Assembly: GCF_011378855.1 (NCBI RefSeq)
Contig: NZ_WTLB01000001.1
Span: 1 to 64,000, forward strand
Length of the DNA: 64,000 nucleotides
Source of the DNA: Pseudoalteromonas sp. Z1A8
GTDB lineage: Bacteria; Pseudomonadota; Gammaproteobacteria; Enterobacterales; Alteromonadaceae
Direction of reading: 5' to 3'
Positions 46,944 to 57,565 of the stretch are shown here, piece after piece; within the stretch, counting starts at the first letter, position 1; every line of letters starts with the position of its first letter. Under the pieces are notes generated by a model. The model saw only the letters and a list, made by a program, of their open reading frames with translations. It searched no databases and was not told the origin of the DNA. Made by a program: the position numbers and the translations under genes.

Positions 46944-49643
46944 TTATTCAGAAGGAGGATTGTCATCCACTACTTCTTCAATAACCGTATCAACTGTTTC
47001 AACGTCTTCGATATCAATTAAGTCACTCTCAGTAACTTCAATCTCTTCTATACGTTGTAAACCAACTACTTGCTCTCCGTCAATAGTTCTGATCAAAATA
47101 ACACCTTGCGTGTTACGTCCAACCGTAGAAACTTCATTAACGCGAGTTCGTACTAAGGTACCACGATTAGAAATAATCATTATTTCATCGTTGTCATCAA
47201 CTTGCACAGCACCAACAACAGCACCGTTACGTTCACTCACCTTGATAGATACAACACCTTGTGTTGCACGACTCTTAGATGGATAATCTTCAAGCTGTGT
47301 ACGTTTACCGTAACCATTTTCAGTTACTGTTAGAATAGCACCGTCAGTTTTTGGTACAATTAACGATACTACGCGTTGCTCGTCTGGCATTTTAATACCA
47401 CGAACACCTGTAGCAGTACGACCCATTGGACGAACACCTTTGAAACGAATCTCAGGGTTGCCTTCTTCATCAAGTACTGGGTTACCGTTTTCATCAACAA
47501 CGGTTGTTTCTTCAGCTTCTTTAAAGCGTACTACTTTACCAGCATCAGTGAACAACATAATTTCGTTGCTACCATCGGTAATATCAACACCAATTAAGCT
47601 ATCGCCATCATTTAAGTTAACAGCAATAATACCGCTTGCACGTTGACGACTGTAAGCCGTTAATGGTGTTTTCTTAACAGTACCAAATGCAGTTGCCATA
47701 AAGATGTATTTATCTTCTGCGTACTCGCGTACTGGCAATATAGCTGTAATACGTTCATCAGCTTCAAGTGGTAACAAGTTAACAATTGGCTTGCCGCGCG
47801 CTGCACGACTTGCTAGTGGTAACTGATACACTTTAAGCCAATATAAACGACCGGCCGTAGAGAAACATAAAATAGTATCGTGTGTATTTGCAACTAACAG
47901 ACGTTCAATGAAATCTTCATCTTTCATCTTCGTTGCTGACTTACCTTTACCACCACGACGCTGCGCTTCGTAATCAGACAATGCCTGATACTTCACATAA
48001 CCTTCGTGAGAAAGCGTTACTACAACGTTTTCTTCAGTAATTAAATCTTCTAAGCTTATATCGTGAGCTGCGGCGTTAATTTCTGTACGACGCTCATCGC
48101 CATATTGCTCTTTAATTTCAACTAGCTCGTCACGAATAACTTCCATTAAACGCTCAGGCGTAGCCAAAATATATAAAAGATCAGCAATTAAATCTAATAA
48201 GGTTTGGTATTCACTTATAATCTTTTCGTGTTCAAGACCAGTCAGCTTGTGTAAACGTAAATCTAATATTGCTTGAGCTTGTTGCTCTGAAATATAATAT
48301 TGACCATCACGAATACCTAAATCATCAGCTAACCAATCAGGACGAGCTACATTATCTTCACCCGCTTTTTCAAGCATGCCTTGTACATGACCTAGTTCCC
48401 ACGGACGTGCTGTTAAAGCAATTTTAGCTTCAGCAGGTGTAGGAGATTTACGAATAAGCTCGATAATTGGGTCAATGTTTGCAAGTGCAATCGCTAAACC
48501 TTCAAGCGTATGAGCACGGTCGCGAGCTTTGCGTAAATCAAAAACAGTACGACGAGTTACTACTTCACGACGGTGAATAATAAACTCTTCAAGCATTTCT
48601 TTTAAATTAAAACACTTAGGTTGGTTATTAATTAAAGCAACCATATTCATACCAAACACAGTTTGTAACTGAGTTTGTGAATATAAGTTATTTAAAATAA
48701 CTTCGCCTACGTCACCACGTTTGATCTCAATAACGATACGCATACCGTCTTTATCTGATTCATCACGTAGCGCACTAATACCTTCAATTTTCTTATCTTT
48801 AACCAGCTCAGCAATTTTTTCAATTAGGCGAGCTTTGTTAACTTGATAAGGAATTTCGTGAACGATGATTGTTTCACGGCCTGTTTTTTCATCGGTTTCG
48901 ACGTCGGCGCGTGCACGCATGTACACTTTACCACGGCCAGTTAAGTAGGCTTGTTCGATGCCCTTCTTACCGTTGATAATTGCAGCCGTTGGGAAATCAG
49001 GACCAGGGATATAATCCATTAACTCTAAAATAGTTAAATCAGGATTTTGAATAAGTGCCAAACACCCGTTCACAACTTCAGTTAAGTTATGTGGTGGAAT
49101 GTTTGTAGCCATGCCTACTGCAATACCCGACGAACCATTCACTAATAAATTAGGAACTTTCGTTGGTAAAACATCAGGGATGAACTCTGTGCCATCGTAG
49201 TTAGGAACGAAATCAACCGTTTCTTTTTCAAGATCGGCTAATAACTCATGCGACATTTTTGCCATACGTACTTCTGTATAACGCATTGCCGCTGCTGAAT
49301 CACCATCAACCGAACCGAAGTTACCTTGGCCATCTACAAGCATGTAACGTAGTGAGAATGGCTGAGCCATACGAACTATCGTGTCATAAACTGCACTGTC
49401 GCCGTGTGGGTGGTATTTACCGATTACGTCACCGACCACACGGGCCGATTTTTTGTAAGGCTTGTTCCAGTCATTACTAAGCTCGTTCATTGCAAACAAA
49501 ACGCGGCGGTGAACAGGTTTTAAACCGTCACGTACGTCTGGTAATGCACGTCCTACTATTACGCTCATTGCGTAATCTAAGTAGGAGTTTTTTAACTCGT
49601 CTTCAATATTGACTGGCAGAATTTCATTGGCGAGATCAGTCAT
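46944..49643 (-). CDS. gyrA: DNA gyrase subunit A
   Basis: The 899-residue topoisomerase subunit breaks and rejoins DNA through Tyr122 (AMRYTEV). The quinolone-resistance region keeps Ser83 and Asp87 (HGDSAVYDT), the susceptible-type residues. The GyrA box QRRGGKGK lies near residue 560 at the start of the beta-pinwheel domain. A short insert with ENGNP and EEGNP units occurs near residues 730-746, and the C-terminus is strongly acidic. The gene is divergent from ubiG, as in many gammaproteobacteria. Confidence 0.97.
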   Translation of the reverse strand: MTDLANEILPVNIEDELKNSYLDYAMSVIVGRALPDVRDGLKPVHRRVLFAMNELSNDWNKPYKKSARVVGDVIGKYHPHGDSAVYDTIVRMAQPFSLRYMLVDGQGNFGSVDGDSAAAMRYTEVRMAKMSHELLADLEKETVDFVPNYDGTEFIPDVLPTKVPNLLVNGSSGIAVGMATNIPPHNLTEVVNGCLALIQNPDLTILELMDYIPGPDFPTAAIINGKKGIEQAYLTGRGKVYMRARADVETDEKTGRETIIVHEIPYQVNKARLIEKIAELVKDKKIEGISALRDESDKDGMRIVIEIKRGDVGEVILNNLYSQTQLQTVFGMNMVALINNQPKCFNLKEMLEEFIIHRREVVTRRTVFDLRKARDRAHTLEGLAIALANIDPIIELIRKSPTPAEAKIALTARPWELGHVQGMLEKAGEDNVARPDWLADDLGIRDGQYYISEQQAQAILDLRLHKLTGLEHEKIISEYQTLLDLIADLLYILATPERLMEVIRDELVEIKEQYGDERRTEINAAAHDISLEDLITEENVVVTLSHEGYVKYQALSDYEAQRRGGKGKSATKMKDEDFIERLLVANTHDTILCFSTAGRLYWLKVYQLPLASRAARGKPIVNLLPLEADERITAILPVREYAEDKYIFMATAFGTVKKTPLTAYSRQRASGIIAVNLNDGDSLIGVDITDGSNEIMLFTDAGKVVRFKEAEETTVVDENGNPVLDEEGNPEIRFKGVRPMGRTATGVRGIKMPDEQRVVSLIVPKTDGAILTVTENGYGKRTQLEDYPSKSRATQGVVSIKVSERNGAVVGAVQVDDNDEIMIISNRGTLVRTRVNEVSTVGRNTQGVILIRTIDGEQVVGLQRIEEIEVTESDLIDIEDVETVDTVIEEVVDDNPPSE

Positions 49644-49820
49644 TTGATATCACATTCCTTCAGTATCAGCTCTCAACAACCCGGTATTGGGTATTAAGAG
49701 TATTTGTTATTATTACTAACAGCCATGCTATCACAATTAATTTCAATTTACAGGCGCAAAACTTTGCGATTTATCAATTTAGCCCTATATAATGGCCTCA
49801 GATTGACGAGGAAGTATTTT

Positions 49821-50531
49821 ATGACCGAACATCAAAATGTAGATCACGCAGAAATAGCAAAATTTGAAGCCATCGCAGAGCGTTGGTGGGACCTAGACGG
49901 AGAATTCAAACCTCTTCACGAAATTAACCCGTTACGTTTAGATTTTATAGCAAACAAAACGCAAGGCTTATTCGATAAAGAAACACTCGATGTTGGCTGT
50001 GGCGGCGGCATTTTAAGCCAAAGCATGGCGCGTATGGGTGCTAAAGTAACCGGTATCGATATGGGACAAGAGCCTTTAACTGTTGCTAAATTGCATAGTT
50101 TAGAAACAGGCGTAAATGTAGATTACATAAAAGTACCTGCCGAAGAGTATGCATCACAAAACCCAGAACGTTTTGATGTAATAACGTGTATGGAAATGCT
50201 TGAGCACGTACCCGACCCTGCTTCTATCATTCATGCAGTAGCAGCACTTGCAAAGCCAGGTGCAGATGTGTTTTTTTCAACGCTGAACAAAACGCCTAAA
50301 GCATACTTATACGCGATAGTTGGCGCCGAAAAGCTGTTAAAAATGGTACCTGAAGGCACACATGACCATAAAAAGTTTATTAAACCTGCGCAACTTATTG
50401 CATGGGCAGAGCAAGCGGGTTTAAAAGTACGTGCAAGTACAGGGCTTTCTTATAACCCACTATCAAAGCAATATACGCTTAATAACGACGTTAGCGTAAA
50501 TTACATACTTTATTTTGAGAAGTTAGCTTAA
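49821..50531 (+). CDS. ubiG: Ubiquinone biosynthesis O-methyltransferase
   Basis: The 236-residue SAM-dependent enzyme performs both O-methylations of ubiquinone synthesis. [21 protein letters not shown]-type lead residues and the SAM motif [11 protein letters not shown] near residue 53 are typical. The ATG at 49821 with GAGGAAG upstream gives the standard length; an in-frame start at 49704 would add 39 untypical residues. The stop overlaps the next start (TAATG). Confidence 0.95.
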   Translation: MTEHQNVDHAEIAKFEAIAERWWDLDGEFKPLHEINPLRLDFIANKTQGLFDKETLDVGCGGGILSQSMARMGAKVTGIDMGQEPLTVAKLHSLETGVNVDYIKVPAEEYASQNPERFDVITCMEMLEHVPDPASIIHAVAALAKPGADVFFSTLNKTPKAYLYAIVGAEKLLKMVPEGTHDHKKFIKPAQLIAWAEQAGLKVRASTGLSYNPLSKQYTLNNDVSVNYILYFEKLA

Positions 50532-51211
50532 TGGCTAGCTCTCAATCCCCTCTATCTCTTATTGAGTACGATGCATTTTTATTTGATTTAGACGGCACCC
50601 TACTCGATACCGCTGATGATTTAGGCGCTGCTTTAAACGCAGTGCTTATTAGTAATAAAATCACACCTGTTAGTAGTGATGTATACCGCCCTGCGGCATC
50701 TAACGGCGCAGGTGCATTATTAGAGGCTGGTTTTAAAAAGTTATGGGCTAAACAACACCAAAGCGAGCTTATTAAGCAATTAGTTGACGAGTACGCTGCA
50801 AACATAGCAAAACATACGCATTGCTTCTCTGGTGTTGAATCGTTACTTATCGCCCTTGATCAAAAAAAGATCAAGTGGGGGATCATGACCAACAAACCTG
50901 GCTTTTTAACCGATCCTTTAGTGGCTGCTATCCCCGCTTTAAAAAACGCCAGTGTAGTCATAAGTGGCGATACCTTGGCTGAGGCCAAACCATCACCGCT
51001 ACCACTACTACATTGTGCAAAGCTTATGGGGGTAAAACCAAACCGTTGTTTGTACATTGGTGATGCCGAGCGTGACATACAAGCAGGCAAAGCGGCAGGT
51101 ATGCACACTGCAACGGCACTTTGGGGTTACATACCAAGTATTGATGAAGCCAACAGCTGGAATGCTGATTTTAACTGGCAAAGTCCAATTGATGGTTTTA
51201 ACTATATATAG
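50531..51211 (+). CDS. HAD-family phosphatase (phosphoglycolate or MurNAc-6-P phosphatase)
   Basis: The 226-residue HAD hydrolase has motif I FDLDGTLLDT near residue 14, motif II MTNKP near residue 118, and the motif III/IV region KPSPLPLL then YIGDAERDIQAGKAAG near residue 175. It is close to Gph. In Pseudomonas the gene after ubiG encodes MupP, a MurNAc 6-phosphate phosphatase of cell-wall recycling, so MupP is an equal possibility. It is translationally coupled to ubiG. Its stop lies within a NrdR-type box. Confidence 0.85.
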   Translation: MASSQSPLSLIEYDAFLFDLDGTLLDTADDLGAALNAVLISNKITPVSSDVYRPAASNGAGALLEAGFKKLWAKQHQSELIKQLVDEYAANIAKHTHCFSGVESLLIALDQKKIKWGIMTNKPGFLTDPLVAAIPALKNASVVISGDTLAEAKPSPLPLLHCAKLMGVKPNRCLYIGDAERDIQAGKAAGMHTATALWGYIPSIDEANSWNADFNWQSPIDGFNYI

Positions 51212-51244
51212 TTCTATGTTAATTATTAAACACTATATATTGTG
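51200..51244 (+). promoter_or_regulatory. Upstream NrdR box pair (copy A)
   Basis: AACTATATATAGTT (51200-51213) and ACACTATATATTGTG (51230-51244) have centres 31 bp apart, matching the three-helical-turn spacing known for NrdR box pairs. The first box covers the stop codon of the HAD phosphatase gene. This is the more distant of two pairs. Confidence 0.8.
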
Positions 51245-51456
51245 ATTGTGTTAGTTTTCACACAAAGCTTGTCGATAAAAAAGCAGTCAGAATTTATTTT
51301 TAAAATGCGCAAATTTAGCAGAACATTAGTTTACTTTTTAAACGCCTTTAATTAAATGGTCGTTTAAGTGTGAGCGTCTACTAACACAAATGCGTTATCC
51401 CAAAGTTATACACAAACAGGGGCAATTATGTCCCTTGCAAAACAACTCAGACCACA
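51204..51456 (+). repeat. Direct repeat, copy A of the nrd control region
   Basis: This 253-bp segment matches 51859-52111 at an offset of 655 bp. Blocks 51215-51320 and 51376-51456 are nearly identical; the part around 51325-51375 has diverged. It contains the NrdR boxes and a DnaA-type box TTATACACA (51406-51414). Confidence 0.9.
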
Positions 51457-51693
51457 TTAAAGTTTTATTAACACTTTGATGGAATTGATATTTCAACTAG
51501 GTGGAGGGGCTAACACCATACTCAAGGTTTGAATATGATGTTAGCAAAGACACTTGCTAAAATTTAGGAAAGCGCCCAAGTGTGGAAATTTGAGCGTAAC
51601 TGATTCTTATATTATCGGCAAGTGACTAACTCAGATTTAGGATAACTAAAGTTGAAACTCAATATTTCTATAGAAATTTCAGAGAGTGTAATA

Positions 51694-51741
51694 ATGATTC
51701 TTTTTAAAATTATTACACTGGGTAGCATGCTCTTCGCATAA
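51694..51741 (+). CDS. Possible 15-codon reading frame
   Basis: The frame encodes MILFKIITLGSMLFA, a hydrophobic peptide. Its ATG lies inside the left arm of the perfect hairpin 51685-51719, so translation would be controlled by the fold. There is no clear ribosome site (AGAGAG is 10 bp upstream). It may be chance. Confidence 0.2.
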   Translation: MILFKIITLGSMLFA

Positions 51742-51745
51742 ACTT

Positions 51746-51770
51746 AAATGGGCTATCTTTTAGCCCATTT
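51746..51770 (+). terminator. Terminator-like hairpin before copy B
   Basis: AAATGGGCTA and TAGCCCATTT pair around a 5-base loop; the T-rich stretch CTATTTCTT follows. It would end transcripts started at copy A. Confidence 0.7.
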
Positions 51771-51854
51771 CTATTTCTTACCCCTAATTATGCTTTTTAT
51801 TTCTGAAAGCATTGAATCGTGAACATTAAACAACTAACTTAGATAGTCCATTAA

Positions 51855-51899
51855 AACCATATATAGTGCTATGTTAATTATTAAACACTATATATTGTG
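51855..51899 (+). promoter_or_regulatory. Proximal NrdR box pair (copy B) of nrdAB
   Basis: ACCATATATAGTGC (51856-51869) and ACACTATATATTGTG (51885-51899) have the 31-bp centre spacing of NrdR boxes. NrdR represses ribonucleotide reductase genes depending on ATP/dATP. Confidence 0.85.
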
Positions 51900-52111
51900 A
51901 TTGTGTTAGTTTTCACACAAAGCTTGTCGATAAAAAAAGCAGTCAGAATTTATTTTTAAAATGCGTAAATTTAGCAGATCATTAGTTGATTTCTGCATAT
52001 TCTAACTTAAATGATTGTTCGAAGGTGAGTGTCTACTAACACAAATGCGTTATCCCAAAGTTATCCACAAATAGGGGCAATTATGTCCCTTGCAAAACAA
52101 CTCAGACCACA
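51859..52111 (+). repeat. Direct repeat, copy B of the nrd control region
   Basis: This is the copy nearest to nrdA. It differs from copy A by a single-base insertion in an A-run, scattered substitutions and a diverged 50-bp block. Confidence 0.9.
52061..52069 (+). promoter_or_regulatory. DnaA box upstream of nrdA
   Basis: TTATCCACA is a perfect match to the DnaA-box consensus. The equivalent base in copy A makes TTATACACA. DnaA control of nrdAB is established in E. coli. Confidence 0.7.
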
Positions 52112-52274
52112 CTATCTTGTGATCTCTAAATTGAACAACACCAGATATTGTGGCCAAATGTTATTCAATTAAATTCGCCATTACGGTGAAACTTATAATA
52201 AATGAGTACTTACCTTGCCATTGCGAGGTATGACGCATTGGTCAAAATACATAATTCCCAAGGAATACAGGCAA
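52112..52274 (+). promoter_or_regulatory. nrdA leader
   Basis: The stretch has an 8-bp hairpin TACCTTGC/GCGAGGTA (52211-52218 and 52223-52230) about 45 bp before the nrdA ATG. No gene is present. In-frame codons from 52215 are not supported by a ribosome site. Confidence 0.4.
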
Positions 52275-54557
52275 ATGAACCAACAGTTATCTGTAAGCAA
52301 ACGTGACGGGCGTAAAGAGCCACTTGATCTTGATAAGATCCATCGCGTTATTGAATGGGCCGCCGAAGGTTTAAAAAACGTATCGGTTTCGCAAGTTGAA
52401 TTAAAATCACACATTCAGTTTTACGACGGTATTCGTACTAAAGACATACACGAAACCATTATTAAAGCTGCTGCAGATCAAATTTCAAAAGAATCGCCTG
52501 ATTACCAATACCTAGCGGCACGTTTAGCTGTATTCCATTTACGTAAAAAAGCGTACGGTCAATTTGAGCCACCACGTTTATTTGACCACGTAACAAAAAT
52601 GGTTGGCGATAAACGCTACGATGCTCACTTATTAGTAGATTACACAGAGCAAGAATTAGACGAGCTTGATGCATATCTTGATCATTCTCGCGATCTTAAC
52701 TTTAGCTACGCGGCTGTAAAACAGCTTGAAGGTAAATACCTTGTTCAAAACCGTGTATCGGGTGAGATTTACGAAAGTGCACAGTTTTTATATATTTTAG
52801 TAGCGGCGAGCTTATTTTCTGACTACCCACGTGAAACACGCGTTTCTTACATTAAGCGTTTTTACGATGCAGTCTCGTTATTTAAAATATCACTACCAAC
52901 GCCTATTATGGCAGGTGTACGTACACCAACGCGTCAGTTTAGCTCATGTGTATTAATTGAGTGTGGCGATAGCCTTGATTCAATTAATGCTACGTCGTCT
53001 GCAATCGTTAAATACGTTTCACAACGTGCGGGCATTGGTATTAACGCAGGTCGAATTCGTGCGCTAGGTAGCCACATCCGTAACGGCGAAGCGTACCACA
53101 CAGGCTGTATTCCTTTTTATAAGCACTTTCAAACAGCTGTTAAAAGTTGTTCGCAAGGTGGTGTACGTGGCGGCGCTGCAACATTGTTCTACCCGCTTTG
53201 GCATTTAGAAGTAGAGAATCTACTTGTACTTAAAAATAACCGTGGTGTAGACGACAACCGCGTTCGCCACCTAGATTACGGCGTACAGTTTAATAAACTA
53301 ATGTACTCTCGTTTAATTAAAGACGACTACATTACGTTATTTAGCCCATCAGATGTGCCTGGTCTTTACGATGCATTTTTTGAAGACCAAGCTGAGTTTG
53401 ACGCGCTTTACGTAAAATACGAACAAGACGAATCGATTCGTAAAAAACGCATTAAAGCCATTGAGCTTTTCTCTATGTTTGCGCAAGAGCGTGCAAGTAC
53501 AGGTCGTATTTATTTACAAAATGTGGATCACTGTAATACACACAGCCCGTTCATTGCTAAAGTTGCGCCTATTCGCCAATCTAACTTATGTTTAGAAATT
53601 GCATTGCCAACTAAGCCACTAAGCAACGTAAACGACGAAGAAGGCGAAATTGCACTTTGTACACTGTCTGCGTTTAACTTAGGCGCCATTGAGTCACTAG
53701 ACGAGCTTGAAGAGCTAGCTGAACTTGCAGTGCGCGCACTTGATAACTTACTTGATTTCCAAGACTACCCTGTACCGGCTGCAAAAAATGCGACTATGGG
53801 TCGTCGTACACTAGGCATAGGCGTAATTAACTACGCATACTACTTAGCTAAAAACGGTAAGCGTTACTCAGATGGCAGCGCAAATGCACTGACTCACAAA
53901 ACGTTTGAAGCGATTCAGTACTACCTAATGAAAGCATCAAACGAGCTTGCTAAAGAACGTGGTGCATGTCCTAAGTTTAACGAAACAACGTATTCACAGG
54001 GCATTATGCCAACAGATACGTACAAACGTGACTTAGATAAAATTTGTGATGAACCACTTCACCTTGATTGGGATACATTACGTGCCAGCATTAAAGAGCA
54101 CGGCATGCGTAACTCAACACTAAGTGCGTTAATGCCTTCAGAAACATCGTCGCAAATCTCTAACGCAACAAATGGTATTGAGCCACCACGTGGTCACATT
54201 AGCGTTAAAGCAAGTAAAGACGGTATTTTGAAACAAGTAGTGCCTGAGTACGAACGTTTAAAGAATAACTACGAGTTATTATGGGATATTCCATCAAACG
54301 ATGGTTACTTACAACTTGTGGGCATAATGCAGAAATTTGTTGACCAAACTATATCGGCAAACACAAATTATGATCCAAATAAATTCGAAGGCGGTAAAGT
54401 ACCTATGCAAGTCTTATTAAAAGACTTACTAACTGCGTACAAACTGGGTGTTAAAACCTTGTACTACCACAACACTCGCGATGGTGCCTCAGATATGCAA
54501 GAAGATACTCCAGAAGTGGAAGATGATGATTGTGAAGGCGGCGCGTGTAAAATATAG
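52275..54557 (+). CDS. nrdA: Ribonucleoside-diphosphate reductase, alpha subunit (class Ia)
   Basis: The 760-residue large subunit has the N-terminal ATP-cone (SVSKRDGRKEPLDLDKIHRV), which senses ATP/dATP, and the barrel with catalytic Cys in SSCVLIECGDS near residue 225 and NLCLEIALPT near residue 440. It ends in the redox pair CEGGACKI. The start at 52275 follows AGGAATACAGG. The length is that of E. coli NrdA. It forms a unit with nrdB and yfaE and is preceded by two copies of an NrdR/DnaA control region. Confidence 0.97.
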   Translation: MNQQLSVSKRDGRKEPLDLDKIHRVIEWAAEGLKNVSVSQVELKSHIQFYDGIRTKDIHETIIKAAADQISKESPDYQYLAARLAVFHLRKKAYGQFEPPRLFDHVTKMVGDKRYDAHLLVDYTEQELDELDAYLDHSRDLNFSYAAVKQLEGKYLVQNRVSGEIYESAQFLYILVAASLFSDYPRETRVSYIKRFYDAVSLFKISLPTPIMAGVRTPTRQFSSCVLIECGDSLDSINATSSAIVKYVSQRAGIGINAGRIRALGSHIRNGEAYHTGCIPFYKHFQTAVKSCSQGGVRGGAATLFYPLWHLEVENLLVLKNNRGVDDNRVRHLDYGVQFNKLMYSRLIKDDYITLFSPSDVPGLYDAFFEDQAEFDALYVKYEQDESIRKKRIKAIELFSMFAQERASTGRIYLQNVDHCNTHSPFIAKVAPIRQSNLCLEIALPTKPLSNVNDEEGEIALCTLSAFNLGAIESLDELEELAELAVRALDNLLDFQDYPVPAAKNATMGRRTLGIGVINYAYYLAKNGKRYSDGSANALTHKTFEAIQYYLMKASNELAKERGACPKFNETTYSQGIMPTDTYKRDLDKICDEPLHLDWDTLRASIKEHGMRNSTLSALMPSETSSQISNATNGIEPPRGHISVKASKDGILKQVVPEYERLKNNYELLWDIPSNDGYLQLVGIMQKFVDQTISANTNYDPNKFEGGKVPMQVLLKDLLTAYKLGVKTLYYHNTRDGASDMQEDTPEVEDDDCEGGACKI

Positions 54558-54574
54558 TTATTAATTTTTATTTT

Positions 54575-54598
54575 AAGCGGGCATTTAGCCCGCTTTTT
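54575..54598 (+). terminator. Hairpin between nrdA and nrdB
   Basis: AAGCGGGC and GCCCGCTT (54575-54582 and 54588-54595) pair around ATTTA, followed by TTT. It looks like an intrinsic terminator placed inside the operon and may lower nrdB relative to nrdA. Confidence 0.8.
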
Positions 54599-54622
54599 CT
54601 GATAGTTTTTTGAGTGATAAAC

Positions 54623-55753
54623 ATGTCTTATACTACATTTAGCCGAAACCATAATAACCAAATGCTAGAGCCAATGTTTTTTGGCCAAACTGTTAACGTA
54701 TCTCGTTATGACCAACAAAAATACCCAATTTTTGAAAAGTTAATCGAAAAGCAACTGTCTTTCTTTTGGCGTCCTGAAGAAGTAGATGTAAGCAAAGACC
54801 GTTTAGACTTTCAAGCATTACCAGATCACGAAAAGCATATATTTTTAAGTAACTTAAAATATCAAACTTTGCTTGATAGCGTACAAGGTCGTTCACCTAA
54901 CGTTGCCCTACTTCCTATTGTATCGTTACCAGAGCTTGAAACATGGATAGAAACGTGGGCATTTAGTGAAACGATTCACAGCCGCTCGTACACGCATATT
55001 ATTCGTAATGTTACGCAAGCCCCTGAACTTATTTTTGATGACATAGTTAGCAACGATAAAATAAGCGAACGTGCCGATGCTGTAACCACATACTACGATG
55101 ACTTAATTAATTCAGTGTCGCTTTACAACCTTTACGGTGAAGGCAAACACGAAATTAACGGCAAAACAGTGATCGTTAATTTGTTCGAACTTAAAAAGAA
55201 ACTTTACCTTGCCATGATGTCGGTAAATATTCTTGAAGCCATTCGTTTTTATGTAAGCTTTGCGTGTTCGTTTGCGTTTGCTGAGCGTGAATTAATGGAA
55301 GGTAACGCTAAAATTATTAAGCTTATTGCGCGTGATGAAGCACTTCATCTTTCGGGTACTCAGCATATTTTAAATATTATGCAAGACGGTAAAGACGACC
55401 CAGAAATGGCAATTGTTGCAGCTCAGTGCCGCGACGAAGCTATTAAAATGTTTGTAGAAGCCGCAGAGCAAGAAAAAGAATGGGCAGAGTACCTATTTAA
55501 AGATGGTTCTATGATTGGTCTAAACAAGCATATTTTATGTCAGTACGTTGAGTACATTACTAACGCACGTATGACCGCTATTGGCTTACCAGCACAGTTT
55601 GAAAATAACAGTAACCCTATTCCATGGATCAATTCATGGTTAGTGTCTGATAACGTTCAAGTAGCACCACAAGAAGCTGAAATTAGCTCATACCTTGTTG
55701 GTCAAATCGACTCGCAAGTAGATGCCTCTGAATTTGGTGACTTTGATTTATAA
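54623..55753 (+). CDS. nrdB: Ribonucleoside-diphosphate reductase, beta subunit (class Ia)
   Basis: The 376-residue di-iron subunit carries the tyrosyl radical, predicted at Tyr123 in [10 protein letters not shown]. Iron ligands include the Glu and His of SETIHS and of [12 protein letters not shown]. The C-terminal tail binds NrdA. The ATG at 54623 is used; a GTG at 54614 is in frame but less likely. The stop overlaps the ferredoxin gene start by one base. Confidence 0.97.
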   Translation: MSYTTFSRNHNNQMLEPMFFGQTVNVSRYDQQKYPIFEKLIEKQLSFFWRPEEVDVSKDRLDFQALPDHEKHIFLSNLKYQTLLDSVQGRSPNVALLPIVSLPELETWIETWAFSETIHSRSYTHIIRNVTQAPELIFDDIVSNDKISERADAVTTYYDDLINSVSLYNLYGEGKHEINGKTVIVNLFELKKKLYLAMMSVNILEAIRFYVSFACSFAFAERELMEGNAKIIKLIARDEALHLSGTQHILNIMQDGKDDPEMAIVAAQCRDEAIKMFVEAAEQEKEWAEYLFKDGSMIGLNKHILCQYVEYITNARMTAIGLPAQFENNSNPIPWINSWLVSDNVQVAPQEAEISSYLVGQIDSQVDASEFGDFDL

Positions 55754-56025
55754 TGAGTGACAAGTCTACTGCAAGCATAACGCTTGCAGAAAACAGCCAG
55801 TGTATAGAATTTACCACTGGCTGCCCTTCTGTTTTACAGTGCTTAGAATCCATGAAAATAGACGTTGCATTCCAATGCCGCGAAGGTTACTGCGGCGCCT
55901 GTAGAGCAACGTTAGTGTCAGGTAGTGTTGAGTATAACGAAGAGCCACTGGCGTTTGTGCGCGAAGGCGAAATACTCCTGTGCTGCTGCAAGCCTAATGG
56001 TGACATAAGCATAAATTTAAAATAA
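55753..56025 (+). CDS. yfaE: 2Fe-2S ferredoxin for ribonucleotide reductase cofactor maintenance
   Basis: The 90-residue plant-type ferredoxin has cluster Cys residues in CREGYCGACRATL (42, 47 and 50) and in the LLCCCKPNG stretch near residue 78. In E. coli YfaE repairs the di-iron tyrosyl cofactor of NrdB. One-base overlap with nrdB couples the two. Confidence 0.93.
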   Translation: MSDKSTASITLAENSQCIEFTTGCPSVLQCLESMKIDVAFQCREGYCGACRATLVSGSVEYNEEPLAFVREGEILLCCCKPNGDISINLK

Positions 56026-56041
56026 TTTATGAACAAAATAA

Positions 56042-56067
56042 AAAGCCGATAATTTATTATCGGCTTT
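56042..56067. terminator. Terminator between yfaE and the convergent aldA-like gene
   Basis: AAAGCCGATAA (56042-56052) and TTATCGGCTTT (56057-56067) form a perfect stem with A- and T-rich flanks on both sides. Confidence 0.88.
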
Positions 56068-56112
56068 GTTATTTATAAATCAACGACCCAGGGAGATTGT
56101 TGTTTAATTATA

Positions 56113-57561
56113 TTATTTTTCTTTTAAGTAAACGGTTTTCTTTTCTAGATATTGCTCTAAACCAAACTTACCGTCTTCACCGCCAAAACCACTTTGTTTC
56201 CAGCCATTATGAAAACCTTGATGCTGCTCACCCATACCACGGTTAATATATACCTCACCCACTTCTAATTCGTTAATAGCTTTATTAATATCAAAAAAGT
56301 TTTGAGTGAATATATAGGCGCTTAAGCCATAAATACTGTCGTTACAGTACTGTATTGCTTGATCCATATCTTTAACTTTTACAATAGGGAGTACTGGGCC
56401 AAAAGTTTCTTCGTGTACTGCAATGTTATCTTGCTTAACGTCTACAAGTAACGTTGGTTCGTACCAACAACCACCTTCGAAACCCTCAACAGAAGCAACT
56501 TTACCACCAGTGGCGACAGAAGCGCCTTGTTGAATACTTTGTTGAACAATGTGGTCAATGTTGTCTATTTCACGTTGATTACATTTAGGACCCATTTGTG
56601 TATCTGGGTTCATAGGATCCCCAACACGAAGTGCTTTTACTGCTGGTATAAATTTAGCCATAAATGCATCGTACACAGACTCTTGAACATATAAACGCTC
56701 AACACAGGTACATACTTGCCCGCAGTTAGCAAAGCGACCCCAAAGCGCACCTTCAACAGCCTCATCAAGGTCGGCATCTGCCATAACAACCATCGGGGCT
56801 TTACCGCCAAGTTCAAGCATTACAGGCGTCATGTATTCTGCGCTAGTTTTATAGATTTGCTTACCTGCAGCAGTAGAGCCTGTCATGGTGATCATTTTAG
56901 TAATTGGGCTTTCACACAATGCTTGGCCAACAACAGAACCTGATCCATTAATAACGTTTAGCACGCCAGCAGGAATCCCCGCTTCGTTTGCTAAACGACC
57001 CAGCTCGGTGGTTGCTAAAGGTGTTTCTTGGGTAGGTTTTAATACAATAGAGTTACCTGTAATCAACGCAGGTCCAATTTTACGACCAGCCAATGCCAGC
57101 GGAAAATTCCACGCAGTAATACCAACAACTACGCCACGTGGCACTTTATGAATGTATATTTTTTCATCTTCGTTATCTGAAGGTAAAATATCGCCTTCAA
57201 TAGTAAGTGCATGGTCGCATGCATAGTCAATAAAAGTCGCTGTTACGTCGACTTCCATTTGTGCAACTGATAGCAATTTACCTTGCTCTGCAACAAGCAT
57301 TGGTGCAAGAATATCTTTATTTTCACGAATTTTATTAGCAAACACGCGCAATATATTTTGACGTGTGCGAGCTGTCAATTTAGCCCACTTTTTCTGGCCT
57401 ACATTCGCTGACTCAAGTGCATACTGCGCATCTTCTATACAGCCTTTTGGTATTTCACCAATTTTTTTACCCGTAGAGGGGCTTAGTATTTCAATGATGC
57501 CGCTCGCTTTAGACGCAACATATTCACCGTTTATAAAATTTACATTATTATGGAAGTTCAT
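56113..57561 (-). CDS. aldA: Aldehyde dehydrogenase, lactaldehyde/glycolaldehyde type
   Basis: The 482-residue NAD-dependent dehydrogenase has MLELGGKAP near residue 245 (general-base Glu) and catalytic Cys in [14 protein letters not shown] near residue 282. The C-terminal [19 protein letters not shown] stretch is typical of AldA. The start at 57561 has GGGGAG 7 bp upstream and avoids overlap with the preceding gene; an in-frame ATG at 57591 would overlap it. It oxidises a short aldehyde, probably the product of sugar-acid cleavage, for example L-lactaldehyde from deoxysugars. The substrate is inferred. Confidence 0.82.
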   Translation of the reverse strand: MNFHNNVNFINGEYVASKASGIIEILSPSTGKKIGEIPKGCIEDAQYALESANVGQKKWAKLTARTRQNILRVFANKIRENKDILAPMLVAEQGKLLSVAQMEVDVTATFIDYACDHALTIEGDILPSDNEDEKIYIHKVPRGVVVGITAWNFPLALAGRKIGPALITGNSIVLKPTQETPLATTELGRLANEAGIPAGVLNVINGSGSVVGQALCESPITKMITMTGSTAAGKQIYKTSAEYMTPVMLELGGKAPMVVMADADLDEAVEGALWGRFANCGQVCTCVERLYVQESVYDAFMAKFIPAVKALRVGDPMNPDTQMGPKCNQREIDNIDHIVQQSIQQGASVATGGKVASVEGFEGGCWYEPTLLVDVKQDNIAVHEETFGPVLPIVKVKDMDQAIQYCNDSIYGLSAYIFTQNFFDINKAINELEVGEVYINRGMGEQHQGFHNGWKQSGFGGEDGKFGLEQYLEKKTVYLKEK

Positions 57562-57565
57562 TGAA

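Larger units (their letters stand above)
51484..51770 (+). ncRNA. Candidate structured RNA between the two nrd control-region copies
   Basis: Five inverted repeats follow one another: 51509-51520 with 51534-51545 (12 bp, one mismatch), 51550-51556 with 51577-51583, the palindrome 51664-51677, 51685-51695 with 51709-51719 (perfect 11 bp), and 51746-51755 with 51761-51770. The last resembles a terminator. No protein gene of normal size is present. Transcription from copy A would run through it. I know no family that matches. It could be a small RNA, a leader, or a relic of an insertion. Confidence 0.4.

Noticed and set aside
52215-52274. Upstream in-frame start for nrdA
   Set aside because: The extra residues are absent from typical NrdA, and the ribosome site fits the ATG at 52275.
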